Shown here in pieces: positions 24,729 through 35,059 of a stretch of DNA of 64,000 nucleotides. The stretch is taken from contig NC_133287.1 in assembly GCF_005239225.2 (NCBI RefSeq), positions 17,860,519 to 17,924,518 on the forward strand, given 5' to 3'. Position 1 is the first letter of the stretch, and each line of letters opens with the position of its first letter. The DNA is from Populus alba. Taxonomy: Eukaryota; Streptophyta; Magnoliopsida; Malpighiales; Salicaceae. Position numbers and translations under genes: made by a program. Under the pieces are notes generated by a model, which was not told where the DNA came from, searched no databases, and saw only the letters and a list, made by a program, of their open reading frames with translations.

Positions 24729-25105
24729 AATGAAAGGAAGAGTACTGCCAAACTATTGAAATTCACACCAGGGCAATCTAAGATTATCATACCAGGTTCC
24801 GTTATACAAGATTGTCACGCCAAGTTCTTATGCCAACAGCATATCACCCTTTTGGCTGCATAACGGTATACCTAATCAAATTGTGCTGTTGGTCCCAATG
24901 CTTGGACCTCGGTTGAGTGCGTGGAAATATAAAACCAAACCATCAGACCCAGAAACATTGGGCCCTCTCAAACTATGAACTATGGCAGTTTTAAGCTAAA
25001 TATCACATGTCTTCGAACATATATTGTATCTCGTGAAACAATGGTTCATTTGATACTTCCCGACATGCATCTTCCAAAAAATCAGGCAGTGAAGGTCACA
25101 TCATT
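24729..25105. other. Spacer between the MITE and MTN
   Basis: Contains the MTN 3' untranslated region near its right edge. No separate gene is supported. Confidence 0.4.
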
Positions 25106-28100
25106 TCAAAGCTCAGAGAGACACTTTCCACTGATGAAATCAACAACTTGGGCGACTGCCTGTTCAAGAGCAGCAGTCACTGCAGCCAGATTCTGCAAGA
25201 ACTCCTCTGCAGTTGGCTTGTCACCATCCACTATGTCAGTCACAGCTTTTATGAATATTGCAGGGACTTTCAAAAGATCAGCCACATAAGCAACAGCAGC
25301 TCCCTGAAACCAGAAATATCATATATATTAGGAACTTAAGAAACATATATAATTTAGGAATAAAAATGGTATTTTCATTTGATGCGTCATTCTCCCTATC
25401 ATCTAAAGAGAAAGGTAGTGAGCTGCATGGATGATGAGCTAATTGCAAGAAATTCCTAACGCTGGAGAAAACCCAAAATTGCATTTTGTAACTAATAGAG
25501 GAAAATCTTGGTGGTCGTTACTCTAAGAAAAAATGAAGTTCAAGTTCATTATGCATGAAGGTGTTCAAGATTTGATATGTATAGCTGTATATAGCATGCT
25601 GCTGTTGAAGATTCATCAGAACTTACGGAAGGATATTACATTGAAAGTAACTTGAAGTCCTGCATTTTTGTAGTCAATTAAAGTCTTACATATGCATCAA
25701 GCAATCAATTAAAGTTCTTCTAGTCCAATAACTCAGTTCATTGGAGGACAGAGACGTTTCAGCCCCCATGTTATCAGGGAAGGATTCAACTTTACCTCCA
25801 TGTCTTTAACCGTAGCTTCGTTTGCAACAATCGATGCTTCGTCTTGTGGGGACATATCAAGAGAGTCTCCAGTAGATAATTTCCCAGCCTGAAACATTAG
25901 CATATTGTATGTTACAATTTTTGAAGGTCAATGCAGGCTTCAAGAACAATACAGAAATTTTCCATATCATGCAGTAGTTTCAGCATAGGGAATTTATAAA
26001 TGCCTTTCAAAACAACTTCAACCATTCACTGTCATCAGTTACAGATGTTTTTAACTATTTCAGAAAATCAACCTTACCATGTGAAGAGAAGGCAGCACAA
26101 GTTTAACTTCAAAGAAATGGATAGACTAGCAAAGCATCACTGGCAGAGTATTCAATAAGTGGGTGCATAAACTAAACCATGTGCTTCTTGCTAGAGTTTA
26201 TTGATGAGACGTATTGGATCATTAACCTTGTTAGAAATTTTAAGAACTAATTTTGTCAAGTTCTCCAGTCAAACCCCACTAAAACAAGGTTTCTTTGTTC
26301 AGAAAACAAGACTATTACGAGAGCTCCATAAGCAATAAACAATCCATTTATTGGTAACTTTTAGGATTATTTGAACTCAATCACAGAACTGGCAATAGCC
26401 CACAAACTGAACACTACTCCAAAAAGAAAGCATCCAGCACATATAGATAAGGGATGAAAACGTTCAATAAATTCACCTTTAGGTTAAGCTCCTTCAAGAG
26501 ATTAGGTGTTGAGAAAGACTGCCTCGAACCAACTCCATAGAGATCAAAAACCTACCAGGAAAAGAAAAAAAACACAGAGGGAGGAAAAGATTAGGTACAG
26601 TAGTGCTACTGAAAAATACAAACAGACAAAAGGAAATTATCATTTATAAAGCAGAATTAAAAAACATGCACCCAAACCTAGCCATCTGCTAGGATTTGTA
26701 TGTGCTTTCATGGTTTGTTTTGAGTCTGTTTGCTATACCAGAGGGAATACCAGAGTTCATGATGACTTCCAGCAACCTTTAACATTCAAACAACTTTACT
26801 TCTAGATTGCGGATTTCACTAGAGAATGAGTGTTTATTCAAACAAAAAATAAGTTGGTTTTGTCAATGGCCTTCGAATTTAGGTTTTGGCCATCAGAAAG
26901 TCCTCCACAGAGCAGACTTACAATACAAAATTTCAGGTTCCTTTACATTATTGACAAATAACAAAAAGATCAGAAAACCTAAGGAAAACTTACAGGAATA
27001 GGGATTCTTCTGTCATGGAAAGCAACATCAGATACAAGAAACACATCACTAATGCATGCTCCTTTGACCTGGAAGCCTCCATCAATCAGCTTTTGATCGA
27101 AAATTTAAAGAAAGTGCATAATTTTATTTCAGATGAATATTCAAAAATGGCTGTCAGCATTTACTGCTTTTATTAAAGGAGGGTGCACTCTTTTCAATAC
27201 TAGCAACTAATCAAATTAGCAGCTACAAAAACAGGCACAATAAAAAAAGAATGAACCTTGCTGAAGTGGAAGAAAAAATTATCTTAACAGTGGAAAAATG
27301 AATGAAAATCGAATACAAGAAGACCAGTAACATTTTGAAAATAATTAAATTTGCAGTTCAAACAAAGAAAGGGAAGGGCATAACCTTAAAGCCACCAGCA
27401 GTGCCTGCATTGATAATTAAGTCTGGCTGTAATGCTTGGATAGCAGCATAGGTCACAAGAGATGCAGAAATTGTGCCTACACTATCAACCCCTGAAAATA
27501 CATGGTTTAAGAAATATTTGAATGATTACGCCATAGGAACCTAGAGATAAAAGAACATCTATTCCTTGACACCCCTATTAGTTATTGTATGACAATGGGG
27601 AGCTAGATTGAAGGCATATCCCATATCCATGTGCAAAACAAGTGAATCCAAGAATATCATCAAGTACATCTTGGAAAGTGCGAATTTGATGGGGGTGGGA
27701 GTTTATAGTTTTAAGGAATTTACATAACTGCATGAATATAGAGTATATAGTTTTAAGGACTTTACATAACAGCATGAATATAAACTTTCAAAGCGTGAAT
27801 ATTTGATAAGCACAGTAATCTGGTATTATGATCGTGCAACCAAGGCAGAACTGATGCTTCAAACATAATTTGAAAAGAAAATGATAAAGAAAACAACTCC
27901 CAAGAGCATAAAAAATTACCCAGGGTCAAATCCTTTCCAGGCCAAACTAAGTTGATATGGAGGTCCTTGTAGATGCCATGATATCTGATCCAAGGCACCC
28001 CTTTTGGAAACCTGAACCATCAATCAATGGCATATTAAGACTTGACGGCAACCACATGTATCATATGGTATTCAAAATTCAAATAGAAAACAAAAGCTCA

Positions 28101-28902
28101 TCACATTTTCAGAAACTTAAACTAACCCAATAAAAAATCCCTTCATCCCCCATGAATATCACTTTTATCAGAATAAGCACAAAACACAAGGCCACAGCAT
28201 ACAAACGACGAAAAAATTGTCGCTCCCAGTCTCTACCTTTCTCCAGTAAATAAAGTTCCGGAAAGCAAACTTGCAAGCTTCACCTAACAATTTAAACTTA
28301 ACCGAATAAAAACCTTCAACGCCCAAAACTGAAAAAAGAAAGGCCAGAATAATGACCCCACACCAATTAAAAAAGAGCACTTTACTGTAATTTAAAAAAG
28401 AGCCAAACTTCATTCAGCCAAATAAAATATGAATTACCCAAATCACTTGGCGAAAAAAAGGTCCTTAAAAGGGTAAAAACTTTTCAGCTGCATTGATTAC
28501 ATTGATATTCAACAAAAATACTCCTTGATCTGCGAATCTATTCATATACCACCATAACTGATCGTGCTTTGTATTCTTTTTAAAAACAATCAAAACTCAA
28601 AAATATTGAAACTTGCGCAGGAAAACAAACTGCAAGAAAATCTTGTAGCTATTCTCATGATCCTGCAAACATACGTATAAAGATAAAACACAAAAAAGAT
28701 TGCAACTTCATCACACATTGAAATGAACAGAACAGAACTATCTTTACAATCAATCACCACAACCCACAATCAAATCAAACATTGCCAAAAACCCATTTAC
28801 AACATAAATAAACAACACAAAGAAGAAATCAACTCACACAGGATCAAGGTCTTCTTTGAGCTGGAATTTGTTAACAACAGGCATGGCTTCTGTTTGCATT
28901 GC
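25106..28902 (-). CDS. MTN: 5'-methylthioadenosine nucleosidase, first exon missing
   Basis: Seven exons join in phase on the minus strand: 28902-28838, 28011-27920, 27491-27385, 27068-26994, 26551-26477, 25888-25796 and 25303-25106, 234 codons plus stop. Family motifs are clear: AMQTEAMPVVNKF, NAGTAGGFKVKGA, SDVAFHDRRIPIP, the nucleoside-binding DMEGAAVAYVADLL and TDIVDGDKPTAEEF. The enzyme cleaves 5'-methylthioadenosine to adenine and methylthioribose in the Yang methionine cycle, which supports ethylene, polyamine and nicotianamine synthesis. The first exon seen starts after an acceptor (caatag|GCA) at residue A of 'IAMQ', so the N-terminal exon lies further upstream, where the N gap starts 44 bp away. 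Within the visible exons nothing is broken. Confidence 0.93.
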
Positions 28903-28946
28903 CTATTGAAGACACAAAACACACGTAAACACATGAATAAAAAACA

Positions 28947-29446
28947 NNNNNNNNNNNNNNNNNNNNNNNNNNNNNNNNNNNNNNNNNNNNNNNNNNNNNN
29001 NNNNNNNNNNNNNNNNNNNNNNNNNNNNNNNNNNNNNNNNNNNNNNNNNNNNNNNNNNNNNNNNNNNNNNNNNNNNNNNNNNNNNNNNNNNNNNNNNNNN
29101 NNNNNNNNNNNNNNNNNNNNNNNNNNNNNNNNNNNNNNNNNNNNNNNNNNNNNNNNNNNNNNNNNNNNNNNNNNNNNNNNNNNNNNNNNNNNNNNNNNNN
29201 NNNNNNNNNNNNNNNNNNNNNNNNNNNNNNNNNNNNNNNNNNNNNNNNNNNNNNNNNNNNNNNNNNNNNNNNNNNNNNNNNNNNNNNNNNNNNNNNNNNN
29301 NNNNNNNNNNNNNNNNNNNNNNNNNNNNNNNNNNNNNNNNNNNNNNNNNNNNNNNNNNNNNNNNNNNNNNNNNNNNNNNNNNNNNNNNNNNNNNNNNNNN
29401 NNNNNNNNNNNNNNNNNNNNNNNNNNNNNNNNNNNNNNNNNNNNNN
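28947..29446. other. Assembly gap of exactly 500 N
   Basis: Exactly 500 N, a usual placeholder length. The gap should hold MTN exon 1 and promoter, the missing 1.7 kb of the gypsy left LTR and probably the 5' halves of two copia elements, so its true size may be many kilobases. Confidence 0.95.
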
Positions 29447-30224
29447 GGGGGGAAGGAAGAAGATGAACAGTGTCGTTCAAAATGACACCGTTCTAGTCTT
29501 CCTTTTTTTTTTTATATATGAAAACGGCGTCGTTTTGGATAAAATGCGGGCCGTTTCATTTAAATGGCCAAACTTCAAATCAATCCGTTCAAATCGGTCT
29601 CCGCCCCCTCTTGTTGGCCGCCTTTTTCACTTTGGTCCTTGGCCTCTGATTTATGCAATTGAGCCCTCAATTGATTAATTAAACTTTCAATTTCTTCAAT
29701 TAGGCCCCTGAAACCGAATAATTGCAGCCCCCTCCATTTACGCGCCTCTTCCAATTTGGTCCTGGTTTTCGGATTTTCTTAATTAATTAAGTCCCTAATT
29801 GGCCATTAAACTTCAATATTTATGCAATTAAGCCCTGATTTGACCAATAAATTCCTAAAAATATATTTTGGCCCCAGAACTTAAATTTCTTCAAATTAAA
29901 GCCCAAATTGACTTAAAAATCAATTTTTCTTGCAATCAAATCTTCTATAAATTCAAATAAAAATCCAATTAAGTCCATAAAAATCCAATTAAGTCCATAA
30001 ACATCCAAATTTGGGCTTTTCTCCTCAAAATTCAAATTTTCCTTCTCGATAGGGCTTTCATCCTTCAAAAATATACTGTCAGAAATTCAAACCTTGTATT
30101 TTTTTTAAAATTCCTTGACCAATTTTCTGACTGTTTCCTGAGCGCTTCTGCCTCCTGTTATTTTTCTAACCCCTTTTGGCTATTTATTTTATTTTTCATG
30201 GGGACCCAAAAATGGGTTACAACA
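29447..30224 (-). mobile_element. 3' LTR of the gypsy element, partial
   Basis: Matches about 36786-37535. Differences include scattered single-base indels, mostly in homopolymers, and a 20-bp unit present twice at 29961-30000 but once in the right LTR. The missing 5' part lies in the gap. Confidence 0.85.
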
Positions 30225-30239
30225 GATGCCCCCTCTTTA
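30225..30239 (-). promoter_or_regulatory. Polypurine tract
   Basis: Minus strand reads AAAGAGGGGGCATC directly before the 3' LTR start TGTTGTAACCC. It is the expected primer for plus-strand DNA synthesis. Confidence 0.75.
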
Positions 30240-30463
30240 TAATACTTACGGAGCATGGATTTTGCGCAGTAAGTGTTATAAAGATAAACCTGAAACGGAA
30301 CTTCCAAAACTGATCCGGTCAAAGCTTGATTGATCTGAAACTTTGTCCTTTATAACAATCCTCCTTAGCCCAAAAACTATGATCAAAACTTAGTCATCTC
30401 GAGATCCTTATCCAGCGATCCTCTGAATTCTTACTTTAGTTTGATCAATATGGAAATCCATCC

Positions 30464-31868
30464 GAGATCCCATCTGGTGATCTCCTTTAACCTGGAACCC
30501 CATCTGGTGATTCCTTTACCCATAATCAATACAAAAAATGTGTGTATGGTCTCATTATGATGGGTGACCTGCCCGAGTGGAAAAGGGAAAGAGTGGTCTC
30601 ATTCTTTGGGTGACCTACCCAGGGGGAAGAATGGCCTCATTATTATGGGTGACCTACCCAAAAAAATAAAATGGAGAATGGTCTCATTCTTATGGGTGAC
30701 CTACCCAGAAAAAATATGGTCTCATTGTGATGGGTGACCTACCCAGAAAAAGGAAGAGTGGTCTCATTCTTTGGGTGACCTACCAAGGGGAAGGAATGGC
30801 CTCATTCTTATGGGTGACCTACCCAGATAAAAAAAATGGAGAAGGGTCTCATTCTTATGGGTGACCTACCCAGAAAAAAAATATGGTCTCATTGTGATGG
30901 GTGACCTACCCAGAAAAAGGAAGAGTGGTCTCATTCTTTGGGTGACCTACCCAGGGGAAGGAATGGTCTCATTCTTATGGGTGACCTACCCAGAAAAGTA
31001 TGGTCTTATTGTGATGGGTGACCTACCCAAGGAAAAAGAAGAGTGGTCTCATTCTTTGGGTGACCTACCCAGGGGGAAGAATTCTTAGTAAACTCCAATG
31101 CTTTTCTAAGAAATGGTTTCAATATGAGGTCCCTTCTGGTGACCTTCCTTGATGAATGTCAAAGTACAAGATCCCTTCTGGCGATCTTAGATAACTTGGA
31201 ATCCCATCTGACGATTCCTTTTATTACCAACATGAAATATGAGGTCCCATCTGACGACCTCCAAATAGCGAAACACGAGATCCCTTATGGCGATCTCAAA
31301 CAACTTAGAATCCCATCTGGCGATTCCTCTTAACAAACCTGAGATATGAGGTCCTATCCGGCGACCTCCAAATACCAAAATACGAGATCCCTTCTGGCGA
31401 TCTCCATCAACTTGGAATCCCATCTGGCAATTCCTTTTATTCAAACATGAAATATGAGGTCCCTTCTGGCGACCTTCATCGAAATACGAGATCCCTTCTA
31501 GCGATTTCAAACAACTTGGAATCCCATCTGGCGATTCCCTTTTATTCAAAGCTGAAATATGAGGTCCCTTCTAGCGACCTTCATCAAAGTATGAGATCCC
31601 TTCTGGCGATCTCTTTTCACCAAACAACTTGGAATCCCATCTGGCGATTCCTTTTATACCAAAGCTGAAATTTGAGGTCCCTTCTGGCGACCTCCATTGA
31701 TGAATATCGAAAACGAGACCCCTTCTGGCGATCTCAAACAACTTGGAATCCCATCAGGTGATTCCTTTTATTCAAAGCTGAAATATGAGGTCCCTTCTGG
31801 CGACCTCCATCGAAATACAAGATCCCTTCTGGCGATCTCAACAACTTGGAATCCCATTTGGCGATTCC
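30464..31868 (-). repeat. Array of 21-nt hairpins with co-varying arms
   Basis: Each unit is a 6-base arm, a 9-base loop CC(A/T)TCTGG(C/T) and a complementary 6-base arm. Arm starts are 15 bases apart in every unit I placed. Three arm types alternate: GAGGTC/GACCTC, GAGATC/GATCTC and GGAATC/GATTCC. Seven triads run 31126-31868 with a period of about 104-115 bp, and two outlying units sit at 30464 and 30494. At 31168 both arms have changed together to AAGATC/GATCTT. A few units carry a mismatch (31307, 31715, 31819). The reading frames across the array are repeat artefacts. Function is unknown. Confidence 0.85.
30547..31075 (-). repeat. Thirteen-unit tandem array around GGTC...GACC
   Basis: About 13 units of the form GGTCTCATT-CTTATGGGTGACC followed by TACCCAG and a purine-rich spacer, about 42 bp each, with a higher-order period near 165 bp. 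Each has GGTC and GACC arms around a loop resembling that of the neighbouring hairpin array, plus a second small stem TGGGT/ACCCA. The two arrays probably share an origin. Confidence 0.8.
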
Positions 31869-32958
31869 TTTTTACCGAATGTTATCGATGTCGTTCTTCC
31901 TGCTAGCAGGGTTTGAAAACCATTATCTTCTCTTCTTGTTGTTCTAGAATCAACTCAATGATTCTTTCTTCGTCCATAATCTTGTTGGAATGCGCTAAGA
32001 TCTCCTGTAATGATCCAAAAACATATATGCAATGATTTATGATTAGATGCAATGCATGCATTCATACCTGGTTTTGAAACATAGGCCCCATCCTCTTCTT
32101 CTAGTTCATGAGACTCCCTCTTAACATGAACTTTGCTTTTGAAGACGCATGCTGGATTCATCTCTCGTGTTGCCTATCATATTCTTGGAGAAGAAATCTT
32201 TGACTTTCTTCAAGTAGTCCTTTTCTCAAAATGTATGACTTGTATTTGCCTCTTTGTCATGCTTTTGTCAAATGCTTTAGCTTGGTTTTCAAATCTATAA
32301 GCTTCCATCCAATTTTAAACACGTAAAACTTTTCATAAAACATCTCGTCTTGCCCCCAGTGTAGGGGTGCGATATTAGTCTGGGCTTTTATATAGAAAAG
32401 CAATTCATTCAGCCAGTGATAAACTCTTTTTTTTTTCTTTTTTTTTCAAAATGCACATTGTTATGGTTGATAAGTTCTATTCTTATCTTGAAAGAAAATT
32501 TACAGGTGATGTATTAATTCATTATGTTATCCAGAGGTGAGGTTGTATTTCAAAGGTAGCTTTTCTTAAATTTCATATTAAACCATTTTATGATACTTTA
32601 TTTGTAACCACTCAAATTTGTTCAAAAAGTGCATAAACTCATCATTTATTTAAAGAAATGGTAGGCTCAAAGACAAAATATAAAATCTGGCTGACATCAT
32701 GAGCTCTGACTGCTCACTAGAGAAAATAAAAGCAATGACAAAAGCAATGACAAAAACATGCTAAGGCAAATAAAGTTGTTTTACATTTTGAAAACTACGA
32801 GAAGTTCTTGGGTCAACCCATTCTGAAACTTCTTCTAGTATGTGGAAGGTCAACCGAGGCAATGCTTCATCTTCCTTCCCCACTTGTGTTTCCTTGTCTT
32901 CTCCTTCGATCTTGCCTTCTTCATTATTGACGATTCTTGACCAAGGTTTTCCAATCCT
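31869..32958 (-). other. Gypsy interior between the array and gag, non-coding
   Basis: Where an autonomous relative would have protease and reverse transcriptase, no such motif appears in any frame. A block near 32350-32375 reads on the minus strand 'gcacccctacactggggg', a GC-rich island in AT-rich text. Confidence 0.45.
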
Positions 32959-34542
32959 TTATCCCCTATGACCAGACAATGGATTTGAATTGATATTGGG
33001 TATGTCTTCAAATGACAACCATCCTATCTTGATGAGCTTCAACAACTTGTTCTTGAAACCATAGCACGTTTCAAGACAATGCCCGGGAATACCAGCATGG
33101 TACTCGCAAGTCAACTCGGGCTTATACCAGATGGGGAATGGTGGCTGTAGTGGTAATGCCGGGATAGGAGCTATTTGTCCAATGCTCAGTAGTTTGGCAT
33201 ATATGTCATTCAAAGGCATGGGTAATGGCGGTAGTTGTTCTGAAATGTATCTTATGTTTGGTCTTTGGTGGTTGTTTTGGGTGTTTGACTGGCCATTTGC
33301 TCGATTAGGGGCAAAAGGTTTGTTCAAGTTTATGTGGGCCACAAAAGAGGTAGGAATTTGTGGGTTATATGAATCCGTTATCTTGTCATTGGACCCACCT
33401 TCGAAGTTGTTAACGGGACCTTTCAATTTTCTTCCGAAAAAACCCTTTGTCTCCAATGGCTCAATTATGCGTCCAGCTTTAATCCCTTGCTCTATTCTTT
33501 CCGCTATGCGTACAACATCATAGAAATGCTGAGCTGAGCTACCCATTAAATGCTCATAGTAGGGTGTCTTGAATGTGTTGGCGAACAAAGTCACCATCTA
33601 TGTTTCTATCAAAGGGGGTTGCACATGCGTGGCCTCGTCCCTCCATCTTTGCGCATAAGCCCTTACTGATTCTTGGCTTCTATTTTCCATTGACATAAGG
33701 CTTGTTCGATCTGGAGCAATTTCCAAATTGAACTTGTATTGCTTAAGGAAAGCCTCAACTAAATCCTTCCATTTCTTGATCTTGGCATTATCCAGCCTCA
33801 TGTACCAACTTAGCGTCGACCCCAATAGACTGTCTTGGAAAAAGTAGATCAGTAACTTATCGTCATGAATCACCTCAGCCATCTTATTGCAATAAGATCG
33901 AAGGTGAGTGTTTGGGCATTCCAACCCAGTGTACTTTATAAACTCTGGTATCCTAAAATATTTTGGTACCATGATGTTTGGTACCAAGCATATTTCAGAC
34001 GCTCGCATGGGGTCAAACCAGTCATTTCCCTCGACTGCTCTTAACCTTTCTTCCAAGGCTGATATCTTGTTATCGTTCATAAAACCAGTGGACCTATTAT
34101 CGGAAGGCCCATCTGCTGTGATGTGAGCTTGAGGGGGCTGAGTGGGAATGGCAGGTGCAAAGTGCTGCTCCGTCACTGAATCTGCCCCCAAGTTCTGAGA
34201 TACCCCCGGGACATGAACTGACTGTGCTCCTATAGGTGGTTGGGTAGACGTTCCCTCCCCGTTCTTGGCTCTTAAAAGTTGCTCAAGTAGATTGGTCAAT
34301 CGAGAAACTTCATTTTTCACAGATTCCAACTCGGTCTGGTAGTGCGACTCTAAGTGAGCTCTTTCTTCGTTTTCCATTCTTGATCTGGATCGGGTTTGGA
34401 TTCTAGAAGAGGGACCTATGTTTCTTAATCTGCAGATGCATGCATAGATGTATGAGAAAAATGTATGATTGTGATGGATACATGATTGAAAAATGCATGT
34501 TTTATTGGGGGGTGATTTAGTGATGATGGCCATTTCGTTCAT
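32959..34542 (-). pseudogene. Retrotransposon gag with one in-frame stop
   Basis: One frame of 526 sense codons plus a single TAG at 33598-33600. A plausible start is the Met of MENEERAHLESHYQTELE, followed by a coiled-coil-like segment and a Pro/Gln-rich linker. The gag domain proper contains LSWYMRLDNAKIKKWKDLV, RAYAQRWRDEATHVQPP and, after the stop, FANTFKTPYYEHLMG. A Cys/His pair near the end (CEYHAGIPGHCLETC) resembles the short zinc-knuckle-like motif of Tat/Ogre gag. Gag would form the virus-like particle. The stop may be a recent mutation or suppressed. No pol follows. Confidence 0.85.
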
Positions 34543-35037
34543 AAGTCCTGCAATTCAAAATGCATTGGGGTTTAGACTTGTTTTGATGCAAAAGATATGT
34601 TTGAACATACACCCTAAGGATAAGTTCTAGTTCCTCTACGTGAGACATAGGGTAGGTTTACTATTGGGTCTCTAAAAGAGGGTCTCTTGCTGTTCCAGTG
34701 ATCAACCTTCGTAAAGGCGATATGGAGGTCTAGCAGATAGTGGGATGGTACGTGTACCAATCACAATCAGTCTAAACACTCAGCAAAGAGTTGGGGTTTA
34801 CACAAACTTAAACCTTGACTCAAGTCATAAGGCAAGCTGCTAGTCCCCCACTTAAACTTAAAGTTACATGTGTGTGCACTCCAAAACATAATAACAATAA
34901 TAAAGTGATGCATGATTATGCCATGTATGTTAAAATGTAAAGATATATGTTAAAGCTTTTTAAACAAAGCAACGTAAGAAAACAAAAACCAATAACACAT
35001 AGCATAAACAAACAAACAAATCAAGCTTAGTCCAAGG

Positions 35038-35056
35038 GTCCCCAGCGGAGTCGCCA
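35038..35056 (-). promoter_or_regulatory. Primer binding site
   Basis: Minus strand TGGCGACTCCGCTGGGGAC begins 3 bases after the 5' LTR. Its complement ends in CCA as a tRNA 3' end should. A closely similar site is known from Ogre elements, described as tRNA-Arg; I recall that rather than see it here. Confidence 0.75.
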
Positions 35057-35059
35057 TCC

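Noticed and set aside
28723..29480. Long frames on both strands spanning the N block
   Set aside because: They are open only because N codons cannot be stops; the real sequence on either side does not support one protein.
31124..31906. CRISPR-like array or repeat protein
   Set aside because: Spacers between hairpins are themselves repeats, the setting is a plant retrotransposon and no cas gene exists; the translated frames are repeat artefacts broken by stops.
33131..33523. Plus-strand frame of 130 codons
   Set aside because: It is antisense to the clear gag frame on the minus strand.
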